From Hymenobacter sp. CRA2 (lineage in GTDB: Bacteria; Bacteroidota; Bacteroidia; Cytophagales; Hymenobacteraceae): a stretch of DNA of 64,000 bases. Both the position numbers and the translations under genes were made by a program. Each line of letters begins with the position of its first letter. Within the stretch, counting starts at the first letter, position 1. The notes under the pieces were generated by a model that was not told the origin of the DNA, ran no database searches, and was given only the letters and a program-made list of their open reading frames with translations. The stretch lies in NCBI RefSeq assembly GCF_002007105.1, contig NZ_MVBC01000007.1:234234-298233 (forward strand), read 5' to 3'. Positions 42,923-52,409 of the stretch are shown piece after piece.

Positions 42923-44035
42923 ATGCCACACTTCTTCCGCCGCAGTATCATCGTCTTATCGGCTGTTTCGCTGGTTAGCACCGGCGCAGCGCAGGCCCAG
43001 GCCGTCAAGAAAGACAAGACGCCGAAGTACACCAACGAATTCCTCAACATCGGGGTAGGCGGACGCGCCCAGGCCATGGGCAGCACGCAGGTGAGCCTGG
43101 CCCAGGACGCCACTGCCGGCTACTGGAACCCGGCCGGGCTGGTAGGCCAGAAAACCAAGTACGACGCCGTGCTGATGCACTCCGAGCTGTTTTCGGGCGT
43201 GGTGAAAAACGACTACGCGGCTTTCTCCATGCCGCTGGATGAGCGCAGCGCCATCGGCGCAACCATCATCCGCGTCGGCGTCGACGATATTCCCAACACC
43301 CAGTCGCTGATCAACCAGTACAACCAGGTGCTCTACGACCGGGTGACGTACTTCTCGGTGGCCGACTACGGTATGCTGCTCTCGTACGCGCGCAAGCTGG
43401 AATCGGTAGAAGGGCTGCAGGTCGGGGCCAACGCCAAAATCATCTACCGCAACTACGGCAGCTTCGGCAACGCCTGGGGCTTTGGCGTGGATGCCGGGGC
43501 GCAGTACACCCGCGGCAGCTGGCGCTTCGGCCTGATGGCGCGCGACATCACCACCACGTACAACGTGTGGTCGATGCACCCGGAGAAGTTCACGGCTTCC
43601 ATGGATTCGCTCGCGGGCGTGCCCAAGAACAGCACCGAAATTGCTCTGCCCCGCTTTGTACTGGGCGTCAGCCGACAGTTTACGTTGCCCAAGGACCTGT
43701 CCTTGGTAGCGGCCGTAGACTTGGAAATGACCACCGATGGCAAGCGCAATACGCTCGTGTCTTCGGACCTGGTGAGCATTGCCCCGCACGCCGGTCTGGA
43801 GCTGGGCTACCGCAACCTGGTGTTTCTGCGCGGCGGGGCCACCAACGTGCAGAAGTATGTAAGCAGCGTCAGCCTGAAGGAGCAATGGTCGGTGCAGCCG
43901 ACGCTGGGCGTGGGCCTGGCCCTGAGCGGCCTGCGCCTGGATGTGGCTCTTTCGCGCCTCGCCATCGAGAAAATAGCCGGCCAAAGCTCGCAGGCCAACT
44001 CGGTGATGGTGTCGCTGGGCTACGGTTTCAAATAA
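42923..44035 (+). CDS. PorV/PorQ-family outer-membrane protein
   Basis: The 370-residue product has a signal peptide (ends AQAQ, about 26). The FadL-like opening of PorV/PorQ proteins follows: YTNEFLNIGVGGRAQAMGST, then AQDATAGYWNPAGLVG. Amphipathic strands run to the end (LSYARKLESVEGLQVGANAK, WRFGLMARDITTTYNVWSMH) and it closes on aromatic SLGYGFK, typical of an outer-membrane barrel. In T9SS, PorV shuttles cargo to the PorU sortase. The gene sits 51 bases upstream of a PorU-like peptidase gene, so the two probably work as a pair. Whether it is the main PorV is not decided by the sequence. Confidence 0.85.
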   Translation: MPHFFRRSIIVLSAVSLVSTGAAQAQAVKKDKTPKYTNEFLNIGVGGRAQAMGSTQVSLAQDATAGYWNPAGLVGQKTKYDAVLMHSELFSGVVKNDYAAFSMPLDERSAIGATIIRVGVDDIPNTQSLINQYNQVLYDRVTYFSVADYGMLLSYARKLESVEGLQVGANAKIIYRNYGSFGNAWGFGVDAGAQYTRGSWRFGLMARDITTTYNVWSMHPEKFTASMDSLAGVPKNSTEIALPRFVLGVSRQFTLPKDLSLVAAVDLEMTTDGKRNTLVSSDLVSIAPHAGLELGYRNLVFLRGGATNVQKYVSSVSLKEQWSVQPTLGVGLALSGLRLDVALSRLAIEKIAGQSSQANSVMVSLGYGFK

Positions 44036-44086
44036 ACCGCTGCCTGCCGAGCTGCTGCAGTGCGTACAAGACGAAAATCAATTTCT

Positions 44087-47000
44087 ATGAGTAATAAATA
44101 CACCCGCGTGCTGAGCCGGTGGAGTTGGGTGCTGTGGCTGGTGCTGGTCCAGGTGGCCGCACAGGCACAATCGGGGCCCTACGGCAACGAGTGGATTGTG
44201 CCCTCGCAGACCTACTACAAAATCAAAGTCACGCAGGACGGTATCTACCGCCTCGACTACAACTACCTCACGCGCGCCGGCATCACCGGCGTGAGCCCGC
44301 AGCGTCTGCAACTGTGGCGCCGGGGCCAGCAGGTGGCCCGCTACATCGGCGGCAACCGCGCGCAGCTGGACGCCACAACCTACGTGGAGTTTTACGGGCA
44401 GCGCAACGACGGCAAGCTCGACCGCGACATGTACAAGGCGCCGGGCGACCAGCCGCACCAGCTCTACAGCCTCTTCACCGACACGGCCGCGTACTTCCTG
44501 ACGTGGTCGGCCACGGCCAACGGCCGCGACATGGCCGAGCCGGCTACCAGCGCCGCTACTGCGCATCCCAACTGGATCAACGAGGCGGGGAACGTAGTCG
44601 GATTCGGCAACGTGTTCATCTACGACTACATGTACGGGCAGAACCACGACGGCATTCTGACGAATGTGCCGTGGGCCGATACGGGCGAAGGATTTCTGTC
44701 GGGCTTTATCGGCCGCCGCAACTTCAGCCAACCGGACCCCAACGAACAAGCCACCTTTTCGGTGGACGGCGTGGACTGGATAACCGCTGTGGGCGCTACG
44801 CCGCAGCTGGAAGTGCGGCTGGTGGGCGAGTACGCGGCCAATCACGTGACCAACATCAGCGTGACGCCCGACGGCAGCACCACCAGCCGATTGGTGGGCA
44901 CGGCGCGCTACGCCAATTACACCACGAACCGCTTTGTCTTTCCGCTGCAGCGCTCGGATATCGGCAACAATGGCGTCGTTAAAGTGACCTTTGCCGTCGA
45001 TAACGCCGCGGCCAACCCCCGCGACCGGTTCAGCGTGGGCTACATCCGCGTGCGTGCCCCCCAGCTGCCGCAGTGGCTGGGCGGCACGCGCACCTCGTTT
45101 GCATTCCTGAACGACTCGACGCTGGCGACGCCCGCCTACTACGAGCTGAACAACGCGCCGGCTACCCTGCTGGGCTACGACGTGACGGACCCCACCAACG
45201 TGCAACGCGTGCAGGGGCTGGCCCTGAACAACGGCCGCCGCGGCTACGCCTTTCCCTCGGCCGCGGGCCGTACCCGCCGCCTGCTGCTGGCCGATGGCGC
45301 TCAGACGCTGCAGCCGGCCCCGGCGCAGCGCACCACTTTCCGCGTGCTTACCCCGGCGCAGTCGGCCTTCCTCATCGTGAGCAGCAAGGCCCTGATGCAG
45401 CCGGTCGGCAGCGTGGCCAACCCCGTGCGGGCCTACGCCAACTACCGCGCCAGCACCGCCGGTGGCCGCCACGATACCCTGGTGGTAACCTCGGACCTGC
45501 TCTACGACCAGTTTCACTACGGCGAACGGTCGCCGCTGGCCGTGAAGCACTTCGTTAACTACATGCTCACGGCCCCGCGCACCGACCGGTACCTGCTGCT
45601 GCTCGGGCGCGGGGTGCTCATCACCGAGGGTACGTCCGGCGGTTTCTACCGACAATCCAACGCGGCCCAGCGCGCGACCCTGCCGCCGGATCTGGTGCCC
45701 GCCAGCACCCGCGGTGCCTCCGACCTCTTCTTCACCGCCGACTGGCAGCGCGACGATTTCGTGCCGCGCATCCCGACCGGCCGCATTGCTGCCCGCACGC
45801 CGCAACAGGTGGTGGACTACCTCAGCAAGCTGCAGGAGCACGAAACGCCGGGCATCAAGCCCTGGGCTAAAAACATCCTGCACTTAGCTGGCGGGCAGGA
45901 GCCGGGTGAGTTTGCGCTGTTTCAGAGCTATCTGCGCAACTTCCAGAAGGTAGCCGAAGGTCCGTTCTTTGGGGCCAATGTCGAGAACATCTACAACACG
46001 ACGACCGGCGGCAACCCTGTGGTTATCAATATTGCCCCGCAGGTCAACCGCGGCCTCTCGCTCATCACTTACTTCGGCCACGCCTCGCCGCAGTACCTGA
46101 ACCTGATGCCGACCAACATTTTGGACCCCAGCAACGGCTACGCCAACCGTGGCAAGTATCCAGTGTGGGTGGCCCTGGGCTGTGCCGCCGGCAACGCCTT
46201 TACCTCGGAGTCGTCCATTGGGGAAGACTGGACGCTGGTAGCCAACAAAGGCTCGGTAGGTTTCCTGTCCAACTCCGACTTCACGCTCGATAACGACGAC
46301 TCCCTGCAAGGCCAACGATTGTACGAGGCGCTATTTAGTGACCCGCAGTGGTACGGCAAGCCCGTGGCAGCCGTCCAAGCGGAGGTAAACCGCCGGATGA
46401 TGCCCTTGCTGCCGTCGCCGAGTGCTACGTATGCCTACCGGTTCTTCCTGTCCACGATCATGAACACCATCTGGCAGGGCGACCCGGCACTGACGTTGTA
46501 CGCGCCCGCAAAGCCGGACTACCAGTTTACGGCTGGTACCACCAGTGTGAGCGTGGTGTCGCTGGGCAGCGGGCCGGTACTGGCTAACTCGCCCACTTTT
46601 GGCCTGCGCCTGCAGATCAGCAACCCAGGCAAGGTGATTCGCACGCCGCTGCAGATAACGGTGGCGCGCCAGATCGGCTCGAACCCGGCCACGACGCAGC
46701 CCTTTACCATCCCGTTCTTCCGCCGAGATACCACCGTCACGCTGACGCTGACCAACCCGAACGGCGTGAACGTATTCGGGCGGAACGTCTTCACCGTGAA
46801 GCTAGACGACCCCAACGTCATCGACGAGCTGAACGAGGGCAACAATACTGGCACTACGGACTTCAACTTCCTGAACGGTGGGGTAACCATCCTGAATCCG
46901 ACGGAATTTGCCATCGTGGGCAAAACCAACGTGCGCCTGGTAGCCCAGAGCAATCTGGTGCAGAGCCAGCCCGTGGCTTACGAGCTGGAGTTGGATACCA

Positions 47001-49291
47001 TTCCGACCTTCAGCAGCCCGCTGCGGCGCACTACGGTGCAGGCGCTGGATGTGGTGGAATGGCGCCCCGGCCTGCCGGCCCCGGCCGCTGGCCGCGACTC
47101 GGTGGTGTACTACTGGCGCGTGCGCTTCGCCGCCAGCACCGGGCTGGATCAGACCTGGACGACCAGCTCGTTCCGCCTGATCAGCAACAGCCCGGGCGGG
47201 TGGTCACAAAGCCACTACGGGCAGATGGCCGCCAACGACAAGCGGAATCTGGTGCAGGCAGTGCCCTCGGGCCGCTGGGATTTTGCCGAGCGCACCCGCA
47301 GGGTTGAATTGCAAACCGCCGGGGGCGGCGACGGCTCCGCGGCGACGTTCCAGTTTTCCTACGGCATCCGACCCGACGGCAACTCCGTGCGCGTCAACAA
47401 CTGCGGCATCGACAACAGCCCGGTGGTGTACCAGCCCAACATCATGGCGGCCGTGTTCGACGGGCGCACGCTGCGCCAGTACAACAACCTGCCGGGCGGG
47501 CCTTACCAGCTGTGCGGCGAAGTCGGCTCCACTACCTACTTCCACTTCGCCAGCGGCGACGGCCGTACCACGGCCTCGACGCTGGACGACGTGAACACGC
47601 CGCAGCGGCAGGCCCAGCTGCTGGCCTTGCTGCGCAACATTCCCGCCGGGGCGTACGTCGCACTGGTGTCGATGAACCGCGTGAACTTCAGCACGCTGAA
47701 CCCACAGGTGAAGCAGGAGCTGGCCAACCTTGGCTCCCAGCTCATCAACTCGGCCCAGGATGGCGACCCGCTGGTGATGCTGCTGCACAAGGGCTTCCCC
47801 AACGACCGGCAGGAAGCCACCTTCGACCCCGGCAGCGCCACCCCGCGCAGCCAGCAGGTGGTTTCGCTCAACGGCGCCGTGCGCACCCGCGAGGGGGCTG
47901 GCACCGTGGTAAGCACGCGCGTGGGCCCAGCCCTGCAGTGGCAGACGCTCTACCACACCGTGAAGCTGCCCGAAGCCACCGACAGCTACACGCTGCGCCT
48001 GGTGGGCTACGACCAGAGCAACACCCGCACGGTGCTGAATGCCAACGTGACCAGCCGCAACTTCTCGCTCAGCGGCATCAGCGCCCAGCAGTACCCGTAC
48101 CTGCAGCTCGAAGCCGAGCTGCGCGACACCACCAACCGCACGCCGCCGCAGCTGAAGCAGTGGCTGATTACCTACCGCGGGATGCCGGAAGGCGTGGTGC
48201 GGCGCGACCACCCCAGCATTCCGGCCGGAGCGTATTCCTCAGCTACTCTGAGCGCGGCTGCGGCCAGCGCGGGCTACCTGAACATCCCGGTGTACTTCGA
48301 AAACGTATCGAGCAACGACTTCACCGGCCGCACCCGCGCGCTGATTACCGTGAGTGAAAACCGCAACGGCGGCGTGCGCGACACGTTCTCGGTTCGCTCG
48401 AGTGCGGCTCGTCTGCCCGGGGCCGACTCCACGGCCTTCTTCAACTTCGCCCGCGTAGATGTGCGCCGCTACTCCGGCGACGTAACCGTGCGCGTCGACG
48501 CCAACTCGCGGCAGCTGCCCGAGTTGATTACCTACAACAACACCCTGAACCTGAGCTTTACGGCTCCCAGCGTGACCGTGCCACCAGTGCTCGACGTGGC
48601 CTTCGACGGGCAGCACATCCTGAACGGCGACATCGTGTCGGCCAGCCCGGAAATCCTGGTGGACGTGAAGTACGAAGACAAACGCCGGCCCATCAAGGAC
48701 CCGACGCGGGTGCAGGTGTACCTGACGCGCCCCGGCTCGGCGGTGGCGCAGCAGATCGACATGACGAACCAGTCGCTGATTCGCTTCGTGAGCGATACGG
48801 TGGCAGGCCGCTTCCGCGTGTACTACACGCCGGGCACCTTGCCTGACGGGGTATACAAGCTCGAAGCTCAGGCCAAGGACATGGCCGACAACCCGGTAGC
48901 GGCGCAGCGCTTTGCCGTGACGTTCGAGGTAATCAATCAGGCCAGCATCACCAACGTCTTCCCGTACCCGAACCCGGTGACCAGCAAGGCCCGCTTCGTA
49001 TTCACGCTTACCGGCGCCTCGCCGCCGCGCAACATGAAAATTCAGATCCTGACCCTATCGGGGAAGGTGGTGAAAGAAATCATGCAGGCTGAGCTGGGCA
49101 ACGTGCGCGTAGGCAACAACATAACCGACTACGCCTGGGACGGTACCGATCAGTACGGCGACCAGCTGGCCAACGGCACCTACCTCTACCGCGTGGTGCT
49201 CGACGACCCGGAAAGCGAGTACAAGCACCGCCGCACCGCTGCCGACCAAGCCTTCAAGAAGGGCTGGGGCAAATTGGTACTGCTGCGCTAG
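44087..49291 (+). CDS. porU2: C25 peptidase, putative T9SS sortase (PorU2-like)
   Basis: The 1734-residue surface protein has a signal peptide (ends AQAQ). An N-terminal segment typical of PorU proteins follows (YYKIKVTQDGIYRLDYNYLT). The peptidase C25 domain has His665 in ITYFGHASPQYLN and Cys699 in WVALGCAAGNAFTSES, the gingipain-type dyad, with IPTGRIAARTPQQVVDYLSK upstream. The long C-terminal part holds several beta-sandwich modules (CARDB-like NNTLNLSFTAP) and a FlgD/T9SS-like end (YPNPVTSKARFVFTLT, ANGTYLYRVV). PorU cleaves sorting domains and attaches cargo to lipopolysaccharide. This length and the PorV/PorQ partner fit the second, PorU2-like class rather than the classical shorter PorU. 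I use the ATG at 44087. Confidence 0.85.
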   Translation: MSNKYTRVLSRWSWVLWLVLVQVAAQAQSGPYGNEWIVPSQTYYKIKVTQDGIYRLDYNYLTRAGITGVSPQRLQLWRRGQQVARYIGGNRAQLDATTYVEFYGQRNDGKLDRDMYKAPGDQPHQLYSLFTDTAAYFLTWSATANGRDMAEPATSAATAHPNWINEAGNVVGFGNVFIYDYMYGQNHDGILTNVPWADTGEGFLSGFIGRRNFSQPDPNEQATFSVDGVDWITAVGATPQLEVRLVGEYAANHVTNISVTPDGSTTSRLVGTARYANYTTNRFVFPLQRSDIGNNGVVKVTFAVDNAAANPRDRFSVGYIRVRAPQLPQWLGGTRTSFAFLNDSTLATPAYYELNNAPATLLGYDVTDPTNVQRVQGLALNNGRRGYAFPSAAGRTRRLLLADGAQTLQPAPAQRTTFRVLTPAQSAFLIVSSKALMQPVGSVANPVRAYANYRASTAGGRHDTLVVTSDLLYDQFHYGERSPLAVKHFVNYMLTAPRTDRYLLLLGRGVLITEGTSGGFYRQSNAAQRATLPPDLVPASTRGASDLFFTADWQRDDFVPRIPTGRIAARTPQQVVDYLSKLQEHETPGIKPWAKNILHLAGGQEPGEFALFQSYLRNFQKVAEGPFFGANVENIYNTTTGGNPVVINIAPQVNRGLSLITYFGHASPQYLNLMPTNILDPSNGYANRGKYPVWVALGCAAGNAFTSESSIGEDWTLVANKGSVGFLSNSDFTLDNDDSLQGQRLYEALFSDPQWYGKPVAAVQAEVNRRMMPLLPSPSATYAYRFFLSTIMNTIWQGDPALTLYAPAKPDYQFTAGTTSVSVVSLGSGPVLANSPTFGLRLQISNPGKVIRTPLQITVARQIGSNPATTQPFTIPFFRRDTTVTLTLTNPNGVNVFGRNVFTVKLDDPNVIDELNEGNNTGTTDFNFLNGGVTILNPTEFAIVGKTNVRLVAQSNLVQSQPVAYELELDTIPTFSSPLRRTTVQALDVVEWRPGLPAPAAGRDSVVYYWRVRFAASTGLDQTWTTSSFRLISNSPGGWSQSHYGQMAANDKRNLVQAVPSGRWDFAERTRRVELQTAGGGDGSAATFQFSYGIRPDGNSVRVNNCGIDNSPVVYQPNIMAAVFDGRTLRQYNNLPGGPYQLCGEVGSTTYFHFASGDGRTTASTLDDVNTPQRQAQLLALLRNIPAGAYVALVSMNRVNFSTLNPQVKQELANLGSQLINSAQDGDPLVMLLHKGFPNDRQEATFDPGSATPRSQQVVSLNGAVRTREGAGTVVSTRVGPALQWQTLYHTVKLPEATDSYTLRLVGYDQSNTRTVLNANVTSRNFSLSGISAQQYPYLQLEAELRDTTNRTPPQLKQWLITYRGMPEGVVRRDHPSIPAGAYSSATLSAAAASAGYLNIPVYFENVSSNDFTGRTRALITVSENRNGGVRDTFSVRSSAARLPGADSTAFFNFARVDVRRYSGDVTVRVDANSRQLPELITYNNTLNLSFTAPSVTVPPVLDVAFDGQHILNGDIVSASPEILVDVKYEDKRRPIKDPTRVQVYLTRPGSAVAQQIDMTNQSLIRFVSDTVAGRFRVYYTPGTLPDGVYKLEAQAKDMADNPVAAQRFAVTFEVINQASITNVFPYPNPVTSKARFVFTLTGASPPRNMKIQILTLSGKVVKEIMQAELGNVRVGNNITDYAWDGTDQYGDQLANGTYLYRVVLDDPESEYKHRRTAADQAFKKGWGKLVLLR

Positions 49292-49310
49292 GGCTTACCT
49301 GATCCTATCA

Positions 49311-49345
49311 AAAAAGGGCTACCCCGTGCGGGGTGGCCCTTTTTG
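49311..49345. terminator. Terminator between the sortase gene and folA
   Basis: aaaaagggctaccccg (49311-49326) pairs with cggggtggcccttttt (49329-49344) with one mispair and a 2-base loop. It faces both convergent genes. Confidence 0.85.
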
Positions 49346-49370
49346 GTATTAGGAAATAATCCGTCGCTAC

Positions 49371-49856
49371 CTAGCGGCGGCGCAGCGTCACGAAGCTGAA
49401 CGCGTAAGCGTGCCTGTCGTCAGGTTCGTGCCGCTCGCGGCTTTCTTCGCGCCACACGGAGGCCGTAAATTCGGGCAGGGCAGTGTCGCCGTCGGGGGCG
49501 TGATGCACTTCGGTCAGGAACACCGTGTCGGCCGCGGGCAGCGCCTCGCGGTAGATTTCGGCGCCACCGATGACGAATACATCCTCGTCGGTTTGGCGGG
49601 CCAGCTCCAGCGCGCCGAGCACGGAATGTGCGGTTTCTACCCCTTCGGCCTGCCATTCCTGCTGACGCGTCACTACGATGTTGCGGCGGTTTGGCAGGGG
49701 CCGGCCGATGCTTTCGTAAGTGCGGCGGCCCATCACCACGGGATGGCCGGTGGTCAGCTGCTTGAAGTGGCGCAAGTCGGCGGGCAAGTGCCACGGGAGC
49801 TGGTTGTCGCGGCCGATGACGCCGTTATCGGCGCGGGCTACTACGAGAGCAATCAT
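49371..49856 (-). CDS. folA: Dihydrofolate reductase
   Basis: Reduces dihydrofolate to tetrahydrofolate with NADPH. The 161 residues show MIALVVARADNGVIGRDNQL, PWHLPADLRHFKQLTTGHPV with the catalytic acidic residue, VMGRRTYESIGRPLPNRRNI, and VFVIGGAEIYREALPAADTV. Length and motifs fit chromosomal DHFR. I use the ATG at 49856; the open frame upstream is not gene-like. fmt, also needing reduced folate, lies just upstream on the same strand. Confidence 0.96.
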   Translation of the reverse strand: MIALVVARADNGVIGRDNQLPWHLPADLRHFKQLTTGHPVVMGRRTYESIGRPLPNRRNIVVTRQQEWQAEGVETAHSVLGALELARQTDEDVFVIGGAEIYREALPAADTVFLTEVHHAPDGDTALPEFTASVWREESRERHEPDDRHAYAFSFVTLRRR

Positions 49857-49927
49857 ATGATCAGTCAAGAATGAGGCGTAGGGAATAGACGAAGAGCCAA
49901 GTTTGGGCCGTTCGAACGGCCTGTCCC

Positions 49928-50893
49928 TTATTGCTCGTTCTTCGGGCTTAGCAGCTCTGCATTGAAGCCGCGCAAGAAGTCGGCTACGGGCATGCGCTTT
50001 TTGCCTTCGAGCTGGATATCGAGTAAATCCAGCTGGCCGTCGGCGGTTTGCACACGCAGGTAGCTGCGGCCGTCGGTGAGCCACTGGCCTACTGCGGCCT
50101 CGGTAGCAGCGGTGCCGGGCTGGGCTTGCGCCCGAAACACTTTCAGGCCGCGCCCGTCGGGCAGATGGGTAAAGGCCGTGGGCCAGGGCGAAAGACCGCG
50201 GATGAGGTTGACTAGCGCCGTGGCGGACTGCTGAAAATCGATTCGGCCGGTTTCCTTCTGCAGCTTATGCGCGGGGCGCAGGTCGCCGCGGTCGGGTTGC
50301 GGAATGCTGGGCGCCGTGCCGGTGGCAATGGCCTGCACCGTGCGCAGGGCCAGGGCGGCGCCGGCGTGCTTAAGCTTTTCGTACACCGCGCCGAAGTCGT
50401 CCGCGGGCTCGATGCTCACTTCGTCCTGGAAAATCAGGTTGCCGGTGTCGATTTCGTGCTGCAGGAAAAAGGACGTCACGCCCGTCACCGTCTCGCCGTG
50501 GATGATGGCCCAGTTGATAGGCGCCGCCCCCCGGTACTGCGGCAGCAGCGAGGCGTGGATGTTGATGGAGCCCAGGCGCGGCATGCTCCACACGGCTTCC
50601 GGAAGCATGCGAAACGCCACAATCACCTGCAAATCGGCCGCGTAGCTGCGCAGCTCCTGCTGAAACTCCAGCGCCTTGAGGTTGGTGGGCTGCAGCACCG
50701 GCAGCCCGTGCTGCACCGCCGCCGCCTTCACCGCCGACTCGGCCAGCTTCTGCCCACGGCCGGCCGGCTTGTCGGGCGCCGTCACCACGGCTACTACCTG
50801 GCAGCCGGCCCAGGTAGTCAGGGCTTCGAGCGTGGGCACGGCAAACTCGGGCGTGCCCATAAAAACGATGCGGAGAGGAGTGGTTTCGGCCAT
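49928..50893 (-). CDS. fmt: Methionyl-tRNA formyltransferase
   Basis: Formylates initiator Met-tRNA using 10-formyl-tetrahydrofolate. The 321-residue protein has the N-terminal LRIVFMGTPEFAVPTLEAL, the substrate-binding signature HASLLPQYRGAAPINWAI, GETVTGVTSFFLQHEIDTGN and a C-terminal OB-like domain (GLKVFRAQAQPGTAATEAAV). The ATG at 50893 gives the usual family start. folA follows 71 bases downstream, so the two may be co-transcribed and share folate as a link. Confidence 0.97.
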   Translation of the reverse strand: MAETTPLRIVFMGTPEFAVPTLEALTTWAGCQVVAVVTAPDKPAGRGQKLAESAVKAAAVQHGLPVLQPTNLKALEFQQELRSYAADLQVIVAFRMLPEAVWSMPRLGSINIHASLLPQYRGAAPINWAIIHGETVTGVTSFFLQHEIDTGNLIFQDEVSIEPADDFGAVYEKLKHAGAALALRTVQAIATGTAPSIPQPDRGDLRPAHKLQKETGRIDFQQSATALVNLIRGLSPWPTAFTHLPDGRGLKVFRAQAQPGTAATEAAVGQWLTDGRSYLRVQTADGQLDLLDIQLEGKKRMPVADFLRGFNAELLSPKNEQ

Positions 50894-51008
50894 GTACGGA
50901 GTCAGAAAGAGCGGGTAAAAATAGGCCACGAATGGCAACGAATGGCCAAACGGATGAAGCAGCTGCCGCCGGTTGCCCCGGCTGGGCCGCAAAAGTGCTG
51001 AATTGATA

Positions 51009-51083
51009 TAGCCCGCAGAGGGCGCCAAGGCTTACAGAGGACATTGCACCTTCCTTATAGACCCTGGCGCCCTCTGCGGGCTA
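51009..51083. repeat. 19-bp inverted repeat between fmt and namZ
   Basis: tagcccgcagagggcgcca (51009-51027) is perfectly inverted at 51065-51083 with a 37-base middle. It is 18 bases after the 3' end of the NamZ gene on the minus strand. It lacks a T-run, so it looks more like a mobile or processing element than a simple terminator. Confidence 0.65.
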
Positions 51084-51101
51084 AAAGCATTGCGTTCGGT
51101 C

Positions 51102-52355
51102 CTACTTGAAATCCGGGTACAGCAGGTACTTCTTGCGCAACTGCTTGTACTGGCCCAGCTTCGGCTCCCAGGCGGTGCGGATTTCCTTTTCCGACTTACC
51201 CGCCACAATCATGTCGCGCACCGAGCGGGTGCCGGTGAGCTGCTCGAAGTACTTGCCGAAGAACTTGTCCTTGGCCGTGCTCTGCTGGTAGTAGTCGATG
51301 AGGTACTTGAGCGTAAAGCCCATGTCGTTGCCGGTTTGGCGCAGGTCTTCGCCGTAGCAGAGCTTGCCGTTTTGCGGCGGCGAGGTAGAGCCGGGGTTGG
51401 GCCGGGGCGTAAACGAGTACGGCCGGGTACTCGGCTGCGTGGGGGCACCTATAACCTCGAAGGGCGTGTCGGTGCCGCGGCCCACGCTCACGTCGGTGCC
51501 CTCAAACAGGCACATGGTGGCGTAGAGCGACACGGCGTGCGGGTTGGGCAGGTTGGGGGAGGGGCGCACCGGCAGCACGTAGCGGGTGCTGTGGGTGTAG
51601 CCCTGCACCGGCACCACCGTCAGCTGGCACTGCTTGCCGCCAGCCAGCCACTTTTCGCCGTTGATCATCTTGGCCAGCTCGCCCACCGTCAGGCCGTGCA
51701 CCACCGGAATGGGGTGCATGCCCACGAAGGACTTGTGCGCCGGCTCCATCACGGGCCCATCCACGTACCAGCCGTTGGGGTTGGGCCGGTCGAGCACGAT
51801 GACGGGCTTACCCTGCTCGGCGGCGGCCTCCATCACGTAGTGCATGGTGCTGATGTAGGTGTAGAAGCGCGTGCCCACGTCCTGAATGTCGAAGAGGAGC
51901 ACGTCCACATCCTGCAGCATCTCGGCGGTGGGCTTCTTGGTGGCGCCGTACAGGCTGCGCACCGGCTTGCCCGTGCGTTCATCCTTGCCGTCCTTGATGG
52001 TGGCCCCATCGGCCGCTTCGCCGCGGAAGCCGTGCTCGGGGCCGAAAATGGCCGTGATGTTGACGCCCTTGGCCAGCAGCGTATCCGGTAGCAGGGCCCG
52101 CCCGATGGTGGACGTTTGGTTCACCACCACGCCCACGCGCTTGCCCTTAAGCAGGGGCAGGTACTGATCAAAGCGGGCGGCGCCAACCTGCAGGGCCGCG
52201 GCGGACGCGGGAACCGAAGTGCTTGGCGCAGAATTATTTATGGCCGGGCTCGGCGCCGTGGGCAACGTTGCCGGCTGCGTTGGCGTACAGGCCGAACCTT
52301 GCATTAATAACAAGGTGGCCCAGATGGGCAAACCAAGAGAAATCATCGTTGACAT
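51102..52355 (-). CDS. Exo-beta-N-acetylmuramidase NamZ family (DUF1343) lipoprotein
   Basis: NamZ enzymes remove terminal MurNAc from peptidoglycan pieces during cell-wall recycling. The product has a lipobox LMQGSAC, a Pro/Thr/Ser-rich linker and then the DUF1343 core: LKGKRVGVVVNQTSTIGR, ITAIFGPEHGFRGEAADGAT, VDVLLFDIQDVGTRFYTYIS, VIVLDRPNPNGWYVDGPVM, and ATMCLFEGTDVSVGRGTDTP. 417 residues from the ATG at 52355. A GTG at 52376 is also in frame but lies inside a -7 promoter box, which argues for the ATG. It is probably outer-membrane-anchored and periplasmic. Confidence 0.92.
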   Translation of the reverse strand: MSTMISLGLPIWATLLLMQGSACTPTQPATLPTAPSPAINNSAPSTSVPASAAALQVGAARFDQYLPLLKGKRVGVVVNQTSTIGRALLPDTLLAKGVNITAIFGPEHGFRGEAADGATIKDGKDERTGKPVRSLYGATKKPTAEMLQDVDVLLFDIQDVGTRFYTYISTMHYVMEAAAEQGKPVIVLDRPNPNGWYVDGPVMEPAHKSFVGMHPIPVVHGLTVGELAKMINGEKWLAGGKQCQLTVVPVQGYTHSTRYVLPVRPSPNLPNPHAVSLYATMCLFEGTDVSVGRGTDTPFEVIGAPTQPSTRPYSFTPRPNPGSTSPPQNGKLCYGEDLRQTGNDMGFTLKYLIDYYQQSTAKDKFFGKYFEQLTGTRSVRDMIVAGKSEKEIRTAWEPKLGQYKQLRKKYLLYPDFK

Positions 52356-52375
52356 CAGGACGGTGGGAGAATTCA

Positions 52376-52383
52376 CAAAACTA
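52376..52383 (-). promoter_or_regulatory. -7 box (TAGTTTTG) of the NamZ gene
   Basis: On the minus strand TAGTTTTG ends 21 bases before the ATG at 52355. It overlaps the alternative GTG start at 52376 and so supports the shorter protein. Confidence 0.5.
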
Positions 52384-52409
52384 GCCGGCTTCGCGTAGCT
52401 TTACGCCCA

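Noticed and set aside
52356..52376. GTG start for the NamZ gene at 52376
   Set aside because: It falls within the TAGTTTTG -7 box, so it would not be in the transcript.
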